Below, piece after piece: positions 38,062-46,693 of a DNA stretch of 52,922 bases (within the stretch, counting starts at the first letter, position 1; every line of letters starts with the position of its first letter). The notes beneath the pieces were generated by a model that was given only the letters and a program-made list of their open reading frames with translations, ran no database searches and was not told the DNA's origin. A program made the translations under genes and the position numbers. Origin of the DNA: Nocardia cerradoensis NBRC 101014 (GTDB lineage Bacteria; Actinomycetota; Actinomycetes; Mycobacteriales; Mycobacteriaceae); NCBI RefSeq assembly GCF_000308535.1, contig NZ_BAFW01000001.1, forward strand, positions 1-52,922, given 5' to 3'.

Positions 38062-39414
38062 TCAGTCGACGGTGCAACCGGCGATCGGCTTGTCGTTCAA
38101 CCGGTCCATCAGATAGGGGATGACACCGCTCGGGCTGAAACCGTCGATGATCTCCGGACCGAAGTGGTTCGGCAGCGCCATACCGGGCAGGATCGGCGGG
38201 AGACCGTTACTGCGGAAGGTGACGGTGGCGCCCTTGCCGCACCAGTCGTCGGCGAGCCGGCGCGCCTGCGGATAGGGCACGGTGTCGTCGTTGACCCCGC
38301 TGGTGATCAGGACCGGTGCGGTCGGGCTGAGGGTGCCGATGCGCTGCCGGTCCAGAATGTCCATGGCCGCCGGTACTTCGCGCAGGTTGTCCAGAATCGG
38401 TCGATGGTCCCGGGTGAAGTCACTGCCGCGCAGGAGCGGATGTTTCAGGATCACATCGCCCACACAACTGTCCTGCAGTTCCGCGAGCAGGCCCGCGCCC
38501 TGCGGCGTGACGCGCTCGTCCAGCTCGGGCTTCAGATCCGGATAGCGTTCCAGAAACCCGTTGAGGGCGTAGGCGACCACACCTCCGATGAGATTTCCGT
38601 CGATCTTCTGCAGCACCGCGCTCAGATCGGCGGTCGGCGCGCCGGCCCACACCGCTTTCAGATTCAGTTCCGGTGCATAGCTGGGCTGCAACTCCGCCGC
38701 CGACGCGGTCGCACCGCCGCCCTGGGAGTAACCCCAGAAGGCGAGCGGCGTCTGCGCTCCGGTACCCGAGAGCGCGTTCGCGGCGCGCGCCGCGTCGAGA
38801 ACGGCGTGCGCCTCTTCCACCCGGTTGACGTAGGTGTGGACGCCGGGTGTGCCCAGTCCGATGTAGTCGGTCACGAAGACCCGGGCGCCCAGCGCATGCC
38901 ACACCATCGCCGATACCGCCTCCTGATTGGCGGAGATGCTCGGCGGGGTGATCCGGGCGTAGAGACCGGTGGCGAAGGCCTGCGACGGCGCGCACTGATC
39001 GCCCTGTCCGGAGGTACCGGGCGCGATCACGACGGTCGGCCGCGGTCCGGTGCCCTGCCAGGCGGCGGTGGCGTCGAGGTAGGTGCCGCTGACCGCGGTC
39101 GGAGCGCCGTCCTGGGTCTGCGAGGTGTACATGACCTTCTGCGCGTTCGCGGGCCACGGCCCGAATCCCGGCGGCGCCACGAACACCGGCATCGCCTCGG
39201 TCTTGATCACCGAGCCCGGTGTGGTCGCGAATTGCGCCGGGGGAGTGTAGAACTCGCTCACCGGCGTCGCGGTGGAGGTGCCGGCGGCCGCACAACCGAG
39301 CGCCGCCCCCGCACATGCCGCGGCCCCGAGTGCGATTATCCGGCGGAAGCCGCCCCCACCCCGTCTCGGCGATCCGCTCGCCCGCGAGCGCTGTGCTCTG
39401 TCACCCAGTTGCAT
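38062..39414 (-). CDS. Secreted lipase (LIP family, alpha/beta-hydrolase)
   Basis: 450 residues. A twin-Arg-containing basic N-terminus (SPRRGGGGFRRIIALGAAAC) leads a signal sequence. A Cys follows in GAALGCAAAG, but this is not a good lipobox, so lipidation is doubtful. The mature part is a secretory-lipase domain: nucleophile FWGYSQGGGATA, Asp in ITSGVNDDTVPY and His in ALPNHFGPE. One or two disulfides are likely. It probably hydrolyses triacylglycerols or other esters outside the membrane. The upstream region (39415-39500) is AT-rich and should hold its promoter. Confidence 0.92.
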   Translation of the reverse strand: MQLGDRAQRSRASGSPRRGGGGFRRIIALGAAACAGAALGCAAAGTSTATPVSEFYTPPAQFATTPGSVIKTEAMPVFVAPPGFGPWPANAQKVMYTSQTQDGAPTAVSGTYLDATAAWQGTGPRPTVVIAPGTSGQGDQCAPSQAFATGLYARITPPSISANQEAVSAMVWHALGARVFVTDYIGLGTPGVHTYVNRVEEAHAVLDAARAANALSGTGAQTPLAFWGYSQGGGATASAAELQPSYAPELNLKAVWAGAPTADLSAVLQKIDGNLIGGVVAYALNGFLERYPDLKPELDERVTPQGAGLLAELQDSCVGDVILKHPLLRGSDFTRDHRPILDNLREVPAAMDILDRQRIGTLSPTAPVLITSGVNDDTVPYPQARRLADDWCGKGATVTFRSNGLPPILPGMALPNHFGPEIIDGFSPSGVIPYLMDRLNDKPIAGCTVD

Positions 39415-39555
39415 CGTTACGACCTGGCCTTTTGAACTTACTACCCAGTAGAATCAGCTTTAACTTAGCCTTGATTCCCGCTGGGGAGAAATTCCTGTCA
39501 CTCGCACCGAAGTGACGCCGCCATGCTTGTGATCGTTCACAACCGAGGGCCGTCG

Positions 39556-39597
39556 AAGCAAAAGGCCGACACGGGAATTCCGTGTCGGCCTCGGCTC
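39556..39597 (-). terminator. Intrinsic terminator of the SDR gene
   Basis: Perfect 12-bp stem AGGCCGACACGG/CCGTGTCGGCCT (39563-39574, 39580-39591). Read leftward it is followed by TTTGCTTC. It begins 11 bases after the leftward SDR gene. Confidence 0.88.
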
Positions 39598-39602
39598 GAA
39601 TG

Positions 39603-40370
39603 TCAGCGCGGCGCCATGCGCAGCGCACCGTCCATGCGGAAGGTTTCGCCGTTCAGGTAGTCGTGTTCGGTGATGTACTGCGCGAGCTGCGCGTACTCGT
39701 CCGGGCGGCCCAGGCGCGACGGGAACGGCACGCCGGCCTCGAGGCCCTTGCGGTACTCCTCGGTGACGCCGGCCAGCATCGGGGTGTCGATGATGCCGGG
39801 GGCGATGGTGTTGACGCGAATGCCGAACTGGGCCAGGTCGCGCGCGGCCGGGACGGTCATGCCGGCGACGCCACCCTTGGAGGCGGAGTAGGCGATCTGG
39901 CCGATCTGGCCCTCGAACGCCGCCACCGACGCGGTGTTGATCACGACGCCGCGCTGGCCGTACTCGTCGACCGGCTCGGTCTTGGAGATGGCGTCGGCGG
40001 CCAGGCGCATCACGTTGAAGGTGCCCAGCAGATTCACGGTGATCACGGTCCGGAACAGCTCCAGATCGTGCGGGCCGTTCTTGGACAGGATGCGTCCCGC
40101 CCAGCCCACACCGGCGCAGTTGACCACGATGCGCGGCGGCACACCGGATTCGACGACCTTCGCCACCGCGGCGGCGACCTCGTCGTTGCTGGTCACATCG
40201 GTCGGGATCAGGGTGACACCGGCGGGGACGCTGTCGCCGGCCCGTTCGATCGACTGCGTCAGATCGAGACCGAATACGGTCGCACCCTGGTCGGCGAAGC
40301 GTTGTGCGGTCGCGGCGCCCAGACCGGACGCAGCTCCGGTGATGATCGCGGCGGAGCCCGAAATCTCCAC
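39603..40370 (-). CDS. Short-chain dehydrogenase, 3-hydroxyacyl-CoA dehydrogenase type
   Basis: 255 residues from the GTG at 40370 (GAGAGG 10 bases upstream). NAD-binding TGAASGLGAATAQRF, NCAGVG, and the catalytic Ser-Tyr-Lys set INTASVAAFEGQ and YSASKGG identify a classical SDR. APGIIDTPMLAGVTEEYRKG and the short QRGVVINTAS segment resemble the type II 3-hydroxyacyl-CoA dehydrogenase (HSD17B10-like) branch used in fatty-acid or sterol side-chain oxidation. It is divergent from a TetR gene that may control it. Confidence 0.9.
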   Translation of the reverse strand: MEISGSAAIITGAASGLGAATAQRFADQGATVFGLDLTQSIERAGDSVPAGVTLIPTDVTSNDEVAAAVAKVVESGVPPRIVVNCAGVGWAGRILSKNGPHDLELFRTVITVNLLGTFNVMRLAADAISKTEPVDEYGQRGVVINTASVAAFEGQIGQIAYSASKGGVAGMTVPAARDLAQFGIRVNTIAPGIIDTPMLAGVTEEYRKGLEAGVPFPSRLGRPDEYAQLAQYITEHDYLNGETFRMDGALRMAPR

Positions 40371-40556
40371 GGTGTTTGGTCCTCTCGTTAGTGACGGCCC
40401 TATGGGTACTGGCCTTCCGTCAACAGCACCATATCGGGCGTGGGTGCCGTCACAGCCGGGGGTGCGCCGCGTGGGAAGCCGGCACCGCGCAGAATGGAAG
40501 ACAACCAGCTAGTTTCGTTTGCGAACCGGTACGCGATCGAACGATGGAGTTGCCAC

Positions 40557-41240
40557 ATGACCGCCTCGGCCCCCGCGGACCGCCGGCTACCTCGGGGCCG
40601 GCACGGTATCCCGCGGGAAACGGTCGTCCGGGACCAGCGTGACCGGATTCTCGCGGCGATGGCGGAGGCGATGGCCGCCCACGGATATGTGGGCACGTCG
40701 GTCGCGGCGGTGATCAAGCGTGCGGGAGTGTCGCGGGAGACCTTCTACGAGCAGTTCCGCTCTAAGGAGGACTGTTTCGAGGCGGCCTACGAGCGGGCGG
40801 TGGAACAGCTGATCGCCCGGATCCAGGACACGCTGCGGCCACGGACCGACGCCCCGGCCGAACCGCCGATCGGCGCCCTCCTAGACGCCTACCTCGACGG
40901 TCTGGCCGCCGAACCCGCCTACGCGCGGCTGTTCCTCGTCGAGGTCTACGCCGCCGGGCCCAAGGCCATCGCGCGGCGCGCGGAACTGCAGGAATCGTTC
41001 GTCTCGCTCGTCGCCGACATTCTCGACGCCCGCACCGATCAGCAGCGCTTCGCGTGCCGCACCATGGTCGCCGCGCTCAGCGCCATGGTGACCACTCACG
41101 TCGCGGCCGATGATCCGGACGGGCTGCGGGAGTTGCGTGAGCCCATGCTCGAGCTGGTCCGGCGCAGCGGCGATCTGTTCGGCGGCGTGCCCGCCGCCCC
41201 CGGTCGCGCGGACCCGCGGGAGCATTTCGATCCCTGGTGA
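40557..41240 (+). CDS. TetR/AcrR-family regulator divergent from the SDR gene
   Basis: 227 residues from the ATG at 40557 with GGAG 8 bases upstream. After a Pro/Arg N-terminus the HTH lies at about residues 25-70 (VGTSVAAVIKRAGVSRETFY). The C-terminal ligand domain includes PIGALLDAYLDGLAAEPAYA. Acyl-CoA-responsive TetR regulators often sit beside beta-oxidation genes, so it may regulate the SDR gene. Only a weak TTCG-TTTG-CGAA dyad is seen upstream (40514-40525). Confidence 0.88.
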   Translation: MTASAPADRRLPRGRHGIPRETVVRDQRDRILAAMAEAMAAHGYVGTSVAAVIKRAGVSRETFYEQFRSKEDCFEAAYERAVEQLIARIQDTLRPRTDAPAEPPIGALLDAYLDGLAAEPAYARLFLVEVYAAGPKAIARRAELQESFVSLVADILDARTDQQRFACRTMVAALSAMVTTHVAADDPDGLRELREPMLELVRRSGDLFGGVPAAPGRADPREHFDPW

Positions 41241-41257
41241 CCACCGCGGGAGCCGGC

Positions 41258-41695
41258 TCAGTCGAGGCAGAACTCGTTGCCCTCCGGATCGGCCATCACG
41301 ATGTGACCGTTGCCGAGCGGGGGAGCGGGTTCGTAACGCTGCAGCCTGGTCGCGCCGCGGGATACCAGTCGCTCGGCCTCGGCCTGCAGGGCGGCCATCC
41401 GGTCGTCGCCGGTCAGGCCCGGGGCCGCCCGCACATCCAGATGGACCCGATTCTTGGCCTGTTTGCCCTCGGGCACCCGCTGAAAGAACAACCGCGGCCC
41501 GGCACCCTCGGGATCGATCAGCGCCGAGGCGTCGTTGCGCCGTTCCGGCGGCACGTTCATGGCCGCCAGTGCCTCGTCCCAGGTCTGGAATCCGGGCGGT
41601 GGATCCTGCAGTCGGTAGCCGAGCGCCTCGGCCCAGAACGCGGCCAATCCCGCGGGATCGCCGCAGTCGAAGGTGATCTGGACATCGCGGGCCAT
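41258..41695 (-). CDS. VOC-family (glyoxalase-like) protein
   Basis: 145 residues. The two-repeat VOC fold starts QITFDCGDPAGLAAFWAEAL and ends VMADPEGNEFCLD, typical of the glyoxalase-like domain family. LFFQRVPEGKQAKNRVHLDV provides the central His. The substrate or resistance role is unknown. The ATG overlaps the dinB-like stop (ATGA), so the two are coupled. Confidence 0.9.
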   Translation of the reverse strand: MARDVQITFDCGDPAGLAAFWAEALGYRLQDPPPGFQTWDEALAAMNVPPERRNDASALIDPEGAGPRLFFQRVPEGKQAKNRVHLDVRAAPGLTGDDRMAALQAEAERLVSRGATRLQRYEPAPPLGNGHIVMADPEGNEFCLD

Positions 41696-42264
41696 CAGCT
41701 CGCCTCCTGTCGGTTGCGGTGCAGGTAGAGGTCGCGCAGCAGGCAGACCTCCGCCAGATGGTGGATCAGTTCGCGGTTGATGTGCAAAACCAGCGCCGAG
41801 AACGGTAATTCGGCATAGGGCCCTTCGGCCGCGCCGCACGGCCGGGCGAGGCCGTCTTCGCCCAGTGATCCGATGCCGTCGAGCCAGCCGGCGTACTCCG
41901 AATCGAGCTGGGCCAGTGCGTCTTTCGCGGTCTCGGCGTACTCGAACGTATGGTAGTCGGTGGCCGCGCGCCCGAAATGCGAGGCGTTGCGCACGGCGAG
42001 GACGCCGACGATCACGTGCCCGAGCCGCCAGGCGATCGTCGTGAACGGCGCCGGATCCGGCGGTGGGAAGGCGAAGTCGATGGTCATCGCGCCGGAACCG
42101 CCCTGGATCGGTGCGTTGCCGGCGCCGCGCGGGTGCAGATTCCAGCAATCGGGCACGGGTTCCCAGAAGTACTCGTCGTCGGTGAGTCCGTCGAGCCGGG
42201 GGCGGATCTGGTCGGTCCAGTGCCGGTCGATCTGCTCGCGAAGCAGGGTGTTCCAGTCGGTCAT
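41695..42264 (-). CDS. DinB-superfamily protein
   Basis: 189 residues from the ATG at 42264. A four-helix DinB-like fold is indicated by LLREQIDRHWTDQIRPRLDG, AWRLGHVIVGVLAVRNASHF and ALVLHINRELIHHLAEVCLL. The His residues in the helices (RLGH, HHLAE) form the usual metal triad of DinB/YfiT proteins, which act as thiol- or glyoxal-related hydrolases or transferases. It is divergent from a WYL regulator across an inverted repeat. Confidence 0.85.
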   Translation of the reverse strand: MTDWNTLLREQIDRHWTDQIRPRLDGLTDDEYFWEPVPDCWNLHPRGAGNAPIQGGSGAMTIDFAFPPPDPAPFTTIAWRLGHVIVGVLAVRNASHFGRAATDYHTFEYAETAKDALAQLDSEYAGWLDGIGSLGEDGLARPCGAAEGPYAELPFSALVLHINRELIHHLAEVCLLRDLYLHRNRQEAS

Positions 42265-42282
42265 GAGCACAGCTTCGCGTGA

Positions 42283-42307
42283 ATAGCGGACAGCAACCTT
42301 CCGCTAT
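42283..42307. promoter_or_regulatory. Candidate operator in the dinB-like/WYL divergent promoter
   Basis: Perfect 8-bp inverted repeat ATAGCGGA - 9 bases - TCCGCTAT, lying in the 61 bases between the two start codons. It is a natural binding site for the dimeric WYL regulator encoded next to it. Confidence 0.55.
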
Positions 42308-42325
42308 CTGTGCCACGATGACCGC

Positions 42326-43300
42326 ATGACCGTCGAGGCGACCACCGAGCGGGTGTTGCGGCTGCTGGCCCTGTTGCAACGCCGGCCGTCGTGGACGGCT
42401 ACGGAACTGGCCGACGAGCTGGGCGTCACCGACCGTTCGGTGCGCCGCGACGTGGAACGGCTGCGCGCGATCGGTTATCCGGTACAGGCCACGGCCGGTG
42501 TCGGCGGCGGATATCGGCTCGGTGCGGGGACGCGGCTGCCGCCGCTGCTGTTCGACGACGAGGAGGCCATCGCCACCGCGGTGTCGCTGCGCCTGGCTAC
42601 GGGAGGAACCGTCGCCGGCGCGGGTGAGGCGGCGCTGCGGGCGCTGACGAAGCTCGATCAGGTGATGCCGCCCAGACTGCGTGCCGAGGTGCGGGCGGTA
42701 CACGACGCCACCGAGACCATGGTCGGTCCGGGTATCGAGATCGATGCGGAACTGCTGATGACCCTCGCCCGGGCCTGCCGCGACGCCGTCCGGGTCCGCT
42801 TCCAGTACTCGGGCCGCAACGGGACTGCCGGTGAACGGACCGTCGAACCGGTCCGCATGGTCACCACCGGCCGGCGCTGGTATCTGATGGCTCGCGATAT
42901 CGACCGCGACGACTGGCGCACCTTCCGCCTCGACCGCATGCGGGAGGTGCAGGCCACGACCTGGCGTTTCCGGCCGCGCGACCATCCGGATCCGGTCGGC
43001 TACGTCCAGCGATCGGTGGCCGAGGCGCCCTACCGCTTCCTCGCCCGGATCCGCGTCCACGCCGATTCCGCCCGGGTGCGCGACCTGATTCCGCCCCAGG
43101 TCGGCCGCGTCGAAGACGATCGCGACGGCTGGTCGGTTCTGGTGGTGGCGGGCGACGACCTCGACTGGCTCGCGGTCCGCATCGTCCGTCTGGGATTCGA
43201 GGTCGACGTGCTGGAGCCTCCGGAACTCCGCGAAGCAGCGGCTCACCTGGCCCGCGATCTGTCCGCGCTGGCCGAACGGGGATCATTCGAACCGGGTTGA
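42326..43300 (+). CDS. WYL-domain transcriptional regulator (YafY/DeoR-like)
   Basis: 324 residues. The N-terminal winged HTH (TTERVLRLLALLQRRPSWTA and DELGVTDRSVRRDVERLRAI) is followed by the WYL domain (about 150-240) with FQYSGRNGTAGERTVEPVRM, TTGRRWYLMARDIDRDDWRT and FRLDRMREV. A WCX C-terminal extension completes it. WYL regulators respond to nucleic acid or nucleotide ligands and DNA damage; here the neighbours DinB-like and VOC are its likely targets. Confidence 0.92.
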   Translation: MTVEATTERVLRLLALLQRRPSWTATELADELGVTDRSVRRDVERLRAIGYPVQATAGVGGGYRLGAGTRLPPLLFDDEEAIATAVSLRLATGGTVAGAGEAALRALTKLDQVMPPRLRAEVRAVHDATETMVGPGIEIDAELLMTLARACRDAVRVRFQYSGRNGTAGERTVEPVRMVTTGRRWYLMARDIDRDDWRTFRLDRMREVQATTWRFRPRDHPDPVGYVQRSVAEAPYRFLARIRVHADSARVRDLIPPQVGRVEDDRDGWSVLVVAGDDLDWLAVRIVRLGFEVDVLEPPELREAAAHLARDLSALAERGSFEPG

Positions 43301-43324
43301 GCCGACCGCCGTGCGGCGCGCCGC

Positions 43325-44044
43325 TCAGCGTCCGTGCAGTGAATGCGGTTCCGCCGGCTCCTCGTCGGTCCGATTCGCCCGCCCGAGCACTCCCCACAGC
43401 GCGCCGCCGACCAGCGGCACCACCGCCGCGATCGAATACTCGCCGAGTTTGCCCAGGTCCGGCGCTATCGCGCCGAGCAGGGTGGCGGCACCGATGTAGA
43501 GGAACAGCAGGCCGGACGCGACGGCGACCGCGCGCTCCGGAATGTGCTTGCCGACCGTGATGCCGATGGCGATGGCGAGACCGCCGGCGGCGACCATACC
43601 CGCGACCGAACCCACCCAGACGGCCACCCAGCTGTGATTCGAGGCCAGCGCGATGGTGGCGAACATGGTGCGGTCGCCGAGTTCGGCGAGCAGGAACGAC
43701 GAGATCACGATGAGGAAGGCGCGGCCGGGTGAGGCGGGGCCGGTGGTCTCGGGTTCGTCGGGATCGGGCTCCTCGTGCCGGGCCGCCCACAGCGTCCACA
43801 CACCGACCGCCAGCAGGATCAGGCCGGTGCAGAGTGCGATGAAGTCGGTGGGCAGGGCCGCTCCGAGGAAATGTCCGACGCCGACGGCGATCACGTTCAC
43901 CAGCACGCTCGCGACGGTGATACCGCCCAGCACGATCCACCAGCGGTAACGCAACGCGAAGGTCAGGGCCATCAGCTGCGATTTGTCGCCGAGTTCGGCG
44001 ACGAAGAGCACGCCGAAGCTCAGTAGTATCGCGGCGATCATCAT
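43325..44044 (-). CDS. GDT1/TMEM165 (UPF0016) family divalent-cation exporter
   Basis: 239 residues with six or seven membrane helices in two homologous halves. Each half carries the family signature: FVAELGDKSQLMALTFALRY near residue 15 and LLAELGDRTMFATIALASNH near residue 120. Members export Mn2+ (MneA/MntX-like) or Ca2+. The yybP-ykoY element just upstream points to Mn2+. The ribosome-binding site GGAG lies inside the last conserved segment of that element, so ligand binding could gate translation. Confidence 0.93.
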   Translation of the reverse strand: MMIAAILLSFGVLFVAELGDKSQLMALTFALRYRWWIVLGGITVASVLVNVIAVGVGHFLGAALPTDFIALCTGLILLAVGVWTLWAARHEEPDPDEPETTGPASPGRAFLIVISSFLLAELGDRTMFATIALASNHSWVAVWVGSVAGMVAAGGLAIAIGITVGKHIPERAVAVASGLLFLYIGAATLLGAIAPDLGKLGEYSIAAVVPLVGGALWGVLGRANRTDEEPAEPHSLHGR

Positions 44045-44045
44045 C

Positions 44046-44228
44046 GGCTCCCAGGTCTCCGGCGTGTCGGCCGAAGACGGGGCGCCCTCAGCCGACCACG
44101 CCCGTATGAACGGTCTGTCGTCGGCCGAAGGTCTCGCCCACCGGAAATCCGGTTCGGATGGCCGGATCCATTCAGCGGATCAGTATGTCGACCATGCGAT
44201 TGCGGGCTACTCCCCTTCGCTGTCCTTC
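44046..44228 (-). ncRNA. yybP-ykoY (manganese) riboswitch upstream of the exporter
   Basis: Read leftward, the leader contains the hallmark segments in order: GAAGGGGAGTAGC (GGGGAGTAG at 44215-44207), TCGACATACTG (44191-44181), GGGCGAGACC (44139-44130), and a closing segment GGAGCC (44051-44046) just before the ATG. This order and the tie to a UPF0016 gene are diagnostic of the Mn2+-sensing yybP-ykoY class. Boundaries are approximate. GTCGGC/GCCGAC near the 3' end could form an alternative stem. Confidence 0.82.
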
Positions 44229-44258
44229 AGCCTACCCTTACCTGCGCGCTGCCGCCAA
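44229..44258 (-). promoter_or_regulatory. Promoter of the riboswitch-exporter transcript
   Basis: Leftward -35 TTGGCG (44258-44253) and -10 TAGGCT (44234-44229) with an 18-base spacer. Transcription would begin near 44222, just 5' of the riboswitch GGGGAGTAG. Confidence 0.55.
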
Positions 44259-44401
44259 GTCCCTGTTGCTGAAATCGCAATGCGCACAATAAGTTTGGCG
44301 ATGCGGCCGAAAAGTTTCGGGTACCCGTCGAAGGTGTTTCGCCGGGGCTCCGCACCGCGTTCGGACGTCCGTCCCGTGGGTTGCCGGGAGACCCGTGGGC
44401 C

Positions 44402-44929
44402 TCAGGCGGCGAGCAGCATGGCCAGCACCGCGGTATCCGGATCCGAGATCGGATCCACCCCCACGCGGCTGACCATCGAGGTGACCGTGCCGTCGAGCTC
44501 GGCCTCCACCCACGCCGCCCGGTGTGCGAGCCCCAGATGCGGAATGCCCGGCAGCAGAACACATCCCGACGCGGCGCCGACACATTCGGGCAGCGACGGA
44601 TTCGTCTCGGAGGGCGGATGCAACATCATCAACGCGGGCGGCACATGATCGGCGAAGCGTCCCGGTTCGAGCGCTTCCTCGCCCAATACGGGCCCCTCGG
44701 CCACCACCAGGCCGACGGTGTCCGGATGCGGATCGTCGGGCAGTTCTTCGCGCGCACCGAAGACCGTCGTGGTGGTCAGCAGGCCGGGCAGACTCGCCAC
44801 CCGCACCGCGAGCGCCAGCAGTTGCGCCCATTCCTTGGTCGTATCGGGCCAGCGCCCGGAGATCACGAAGCCACGCAGTATGCCGCGGGCCTGGAACGGC
44901 GTGACCCCGACCGGATTGTTCGTACGCAT
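44402..44929 (-). CDS. Conserved hypothetical protein next to sodA (Rv3847-like)
   Basis: 175 residues, ATG at 44929 with AGG 7 bases upstream. There is no signal peptide or membrane segment. Visible features are QARGILRGFVISGRWPDTTK, LLALAVRVASLPGLLTTTTV and ISDPDTAVLAMLLAA. I do not recognise a domain. Its position downstream of sodA and its length match M. tuberculosis Rv3847 (recalled), so it is probably a conserved mycolata protein of unknown function. Confidence 0.75.
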   Translation of the reverse strand: MRTNNPVGVTPFQARGILRGFVISGRWPDTTKEWAQLLALAVRVASLPGLLTTTTVFGAREELPDDPHPDTVGLVVAEGPVLGEEALEPGRFADHVPPALMMLHPPSETNPSLPECVGAASGCVLLPGIPHLGLAHRAAWVEAELDGTVTSMVSRVGVDPISDPDTAVLAMLLAA

Positions 44930-45084
44930 CGGATGCCTCCCGAACTGTCAACGGGGGCGGCTCCACGATGAGCGAGCCCGTCCTCGGCCTATCGTGCGAT
45001 AGGAGTACCCGAGAATGACCCGAACAATGTCTGGCACACAAGTACCAGAGAGTGCTAAGTCGCAGGTAACACGCCCGCAACGCA

Positions 45085-45117
45085 ACTCAGGCCATACCCG
45101 ATGGGTATGGCCTGAGT
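45085..45117. terminator. Hairpin terminator of sodA
   Basis: Perfect 15-bp stem ACTCAGGCCATACCC/GGGTATGGCCTGAGT with loop GAT, 15 bases downstream of the leftward sodA stop. No T-tract. Confidence 0.82.
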
Positions 45118-45132
45118 ACGCGGAGAGGCGTA

Positions 45133-45756
45133 TCAGCCGAAGATCAGGCCCTTGCCCTGAGCGACGGCCTTGGCGAAGCGCTCCTGCACGTCGGCCCAGT
45201 TGACGACGTTCCAGAACGCCTTCACGTAATCGGCCTTGACGTTCTTGTACTGCAGGTAGAAGGCGTGCTCCCACATGTCGACCTGCAGCAGCGGGATGAT
45301 GCCGAGCGGCACGTTGGCCTGCTGGTCGTACAGCTGGAAGGTCAGCAGCTTCTGGCCGAGGGTGTCGTAACCCAGCACCGCCCAGCCCGAGCCCTGCAGG
45401 CCGTTGGCGGCAGCGGTGAACTGCGCGCGGAACTTGTCGAACGAGCCGAACTGGTCGTCGATCGCGGCGGCCAGGTCCCCGACCGGCTTGTCGCCGCCGT
45501 TGGGGGACAGGTTCTTCCACCAGATGGAGTGGTTCACGTGACCACCGAGGTGGAAGGCCAGGTTCTTCTCGTGCAGGAAGATCGCACCGTGGTCGTCGGC
45601 CTCGCGCGCGGCTTCCAGCTTCTCGAGCGCGGTGTTGACGCCGGCGACGTATGCGGCGTGATGCTTCGAGTGGTGAATCTCGTTGATCTGCCCGGAGATG
45701 TGAGGCTCCAAGGCGCCGTAGTCGTAATCCAGATCTGGCAGCGTGTACTCAGCCAC
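45133..45756 (-). CDS. sodA: Superoxide dismutase, Fe/Mn family (likely Mn)
   Basis: 207 residues from the GTG at 45756 (AGGAAGGGA upstream). It dismutates superoxide to peroxide and oxygen. Metal ligands are His28, His76, Asp160 and His164 ([33 protein letters not shown]). Residue 145 is Gln ([10 protein letters not shown]); the iron enzyme of M. tuberculosis has His here, and Mn-type relatives have Gln (recalled), so Mn is favoured. There is no signal peptide. A Mn exporter under a Mn riboswitch is encoded 1.1 kb away. Confidence 0.96.
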   Translation of the reverse strand: MAEYTLPDLDYDYGALEPHISGQINEIHHSKHHAAYVAGVNTALEKLEAAREADDHGAIFLHEKNLAFHLGGHVNHSIWWKNLSPNGGDKPVGDLAAAIDDQFGSFDKFRAQFTAAANGLQGSGWAVLGYDTLGQKLLTFQLYDQQANVPLGIIPLLQVDMWEHAFYLQYKNVKADYVKAFWNVVNWADVQERFAKAVAQGKGLIFG

Positions 45757-46014
45757 GATGTCCCTTCCTCATGATGTCGGCGCGTGTACCCGGTCATGTC
45801 GAGCACACCAACCTTCATTCGTACACCCGCTCGATGCAACCGGGTCCGGTCCACCCTAGATTCCCACGGCCCGAAATCGACGGCTCGGCCAGGATCGAGG
45901 GCGCACGCCCGTGGTATGCCCCGGCTCGGAGATTTATTCACGCTGAACGCATGTCGGCGCGATTTCGCCCGGATCGCGGTACGCGGTTCCGCCACTTCGG
46001 CGGTCCGCCGGCGT

Positions 46015-46623
46015 CTACATCGGCGGTGCGACGTCGGGCAGCATGGTGCGTGGATCGCACGAATCGTGTGCCTTCCACCAGCGCCGCGCGCCGGCGACGA
46101 AATCGTCGAGGCCGATCAGACTTCCGTCGGCGGTCTCGATGGTGATGTCCTCGAACCAGACCCGCACATCCAGTTCGCGCGGATCGGTGCCCTCCTGCTG
46201 GGAGAACTCGAGGACGTGGGCCGGGGTCCGATCGCTGATCGTGGTGTCGAAACTCAGCAGCTCGCGCCACAGCGCCCAGCCACTGTCGTCGACGTCGATG
46301 AAATCCCAGCCGTGCAGGGCGCCGCCACCGAATCCGGCGATGGCCTCCCCGAGGGTGTCGAGGGTGAGCGGGAAGATGCGCGGTTCCAGATCGTCCCAGC
46401 GCTGCCGGCGCAGGGATGCCGCGACCCGGCTGACCCCGGACAGTGTGAGCGACACCCGGCCGTCGGCGGGCTGCCCGTCGCCGGGGAGGGTGAGTACCTC
46501 CAGTTCGATTCGAAGTCGTCCGTCCGCGGCGTCGACCACGAGTCCGAGACAGGTCGCCTCGGCGAGTGCGGTGTTGAGCCCGGTCGTATCCAATCCGTCG
46601 AGTAACGCCCTGCTCGCGTCCAT
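46015..46623 (-). CDS. Hypothetical protein, probably from a leaderless mRNA
   Basis: 202 residues, acidic, without signal or membrane segments. I recognise no family. Visible landmarks are TGLNTALAEATCLGLVVDAA, RLRIELEVLTLPGDGQPADG, ALHGWDFIDVDDSGWALWRE and DVRVWFEDITIETADGSLIG, with many Trp and Asp late in the chain. TAGCCT lies 6 bases before the ATG with no ribosome-binding site, which fits leaderless initiation. It stands alone between the sodA upstream region and the 450-base intergenic region. Confidence 0.7.
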   Translation of the reverse strand: MDASRALLDGLDTTGLNTALAEATCLGLVVDAADGRLRIELEVLTLPGDGQPADGRVSLTLSGVSRVAASLRRQRWDDLEPRIFPLTLDTLGEAIAGFGGGALHGWDFIDVDDSGWALWRELLSFDTTISDRTPAHVLEFSQQEGTDPRELDVRVWFEDITIETADGSLIGLDDFVAGARRWWKAHDSCDPRTMLPDVAPPM

Positions 46624-46693
46624 AGCGTCAGGCTACCGATTCCCCACCGTAGAGCTCGGTATTTCGGTTTCTCGCTAGTGGTGTCGTTTTTTT

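Noticed and set aside
39290..39330. Lipobox in the secreted lipase
   Set aside because: The Cys context is Ala-Leu-Gly-Cys, which does not meet the usual Leu-Ala/Ser-Gly/Ala-Cys pattern.
40514..40525. TTCG-TTTG-CGAA dyad in the SDR/TetR intergenic region
   Set aside because: Only 4-bp arms; extension to either side mismatches, so it is too weak to list as an operator.
41700..43246. Leftward frame continuing far upstream of the VOC protein
   Set aside because: It overlaps the DinB-like and WYL genes in other frames; only the last 145 codons have homology, with an ATG and ATGA overlap.
45534..45995. Leftward frame upstream of and overlapping sodA
   Set aside because: It reads the sodA N-terminal codons in another frame and has no ribosome-binding site or conserved sequence.
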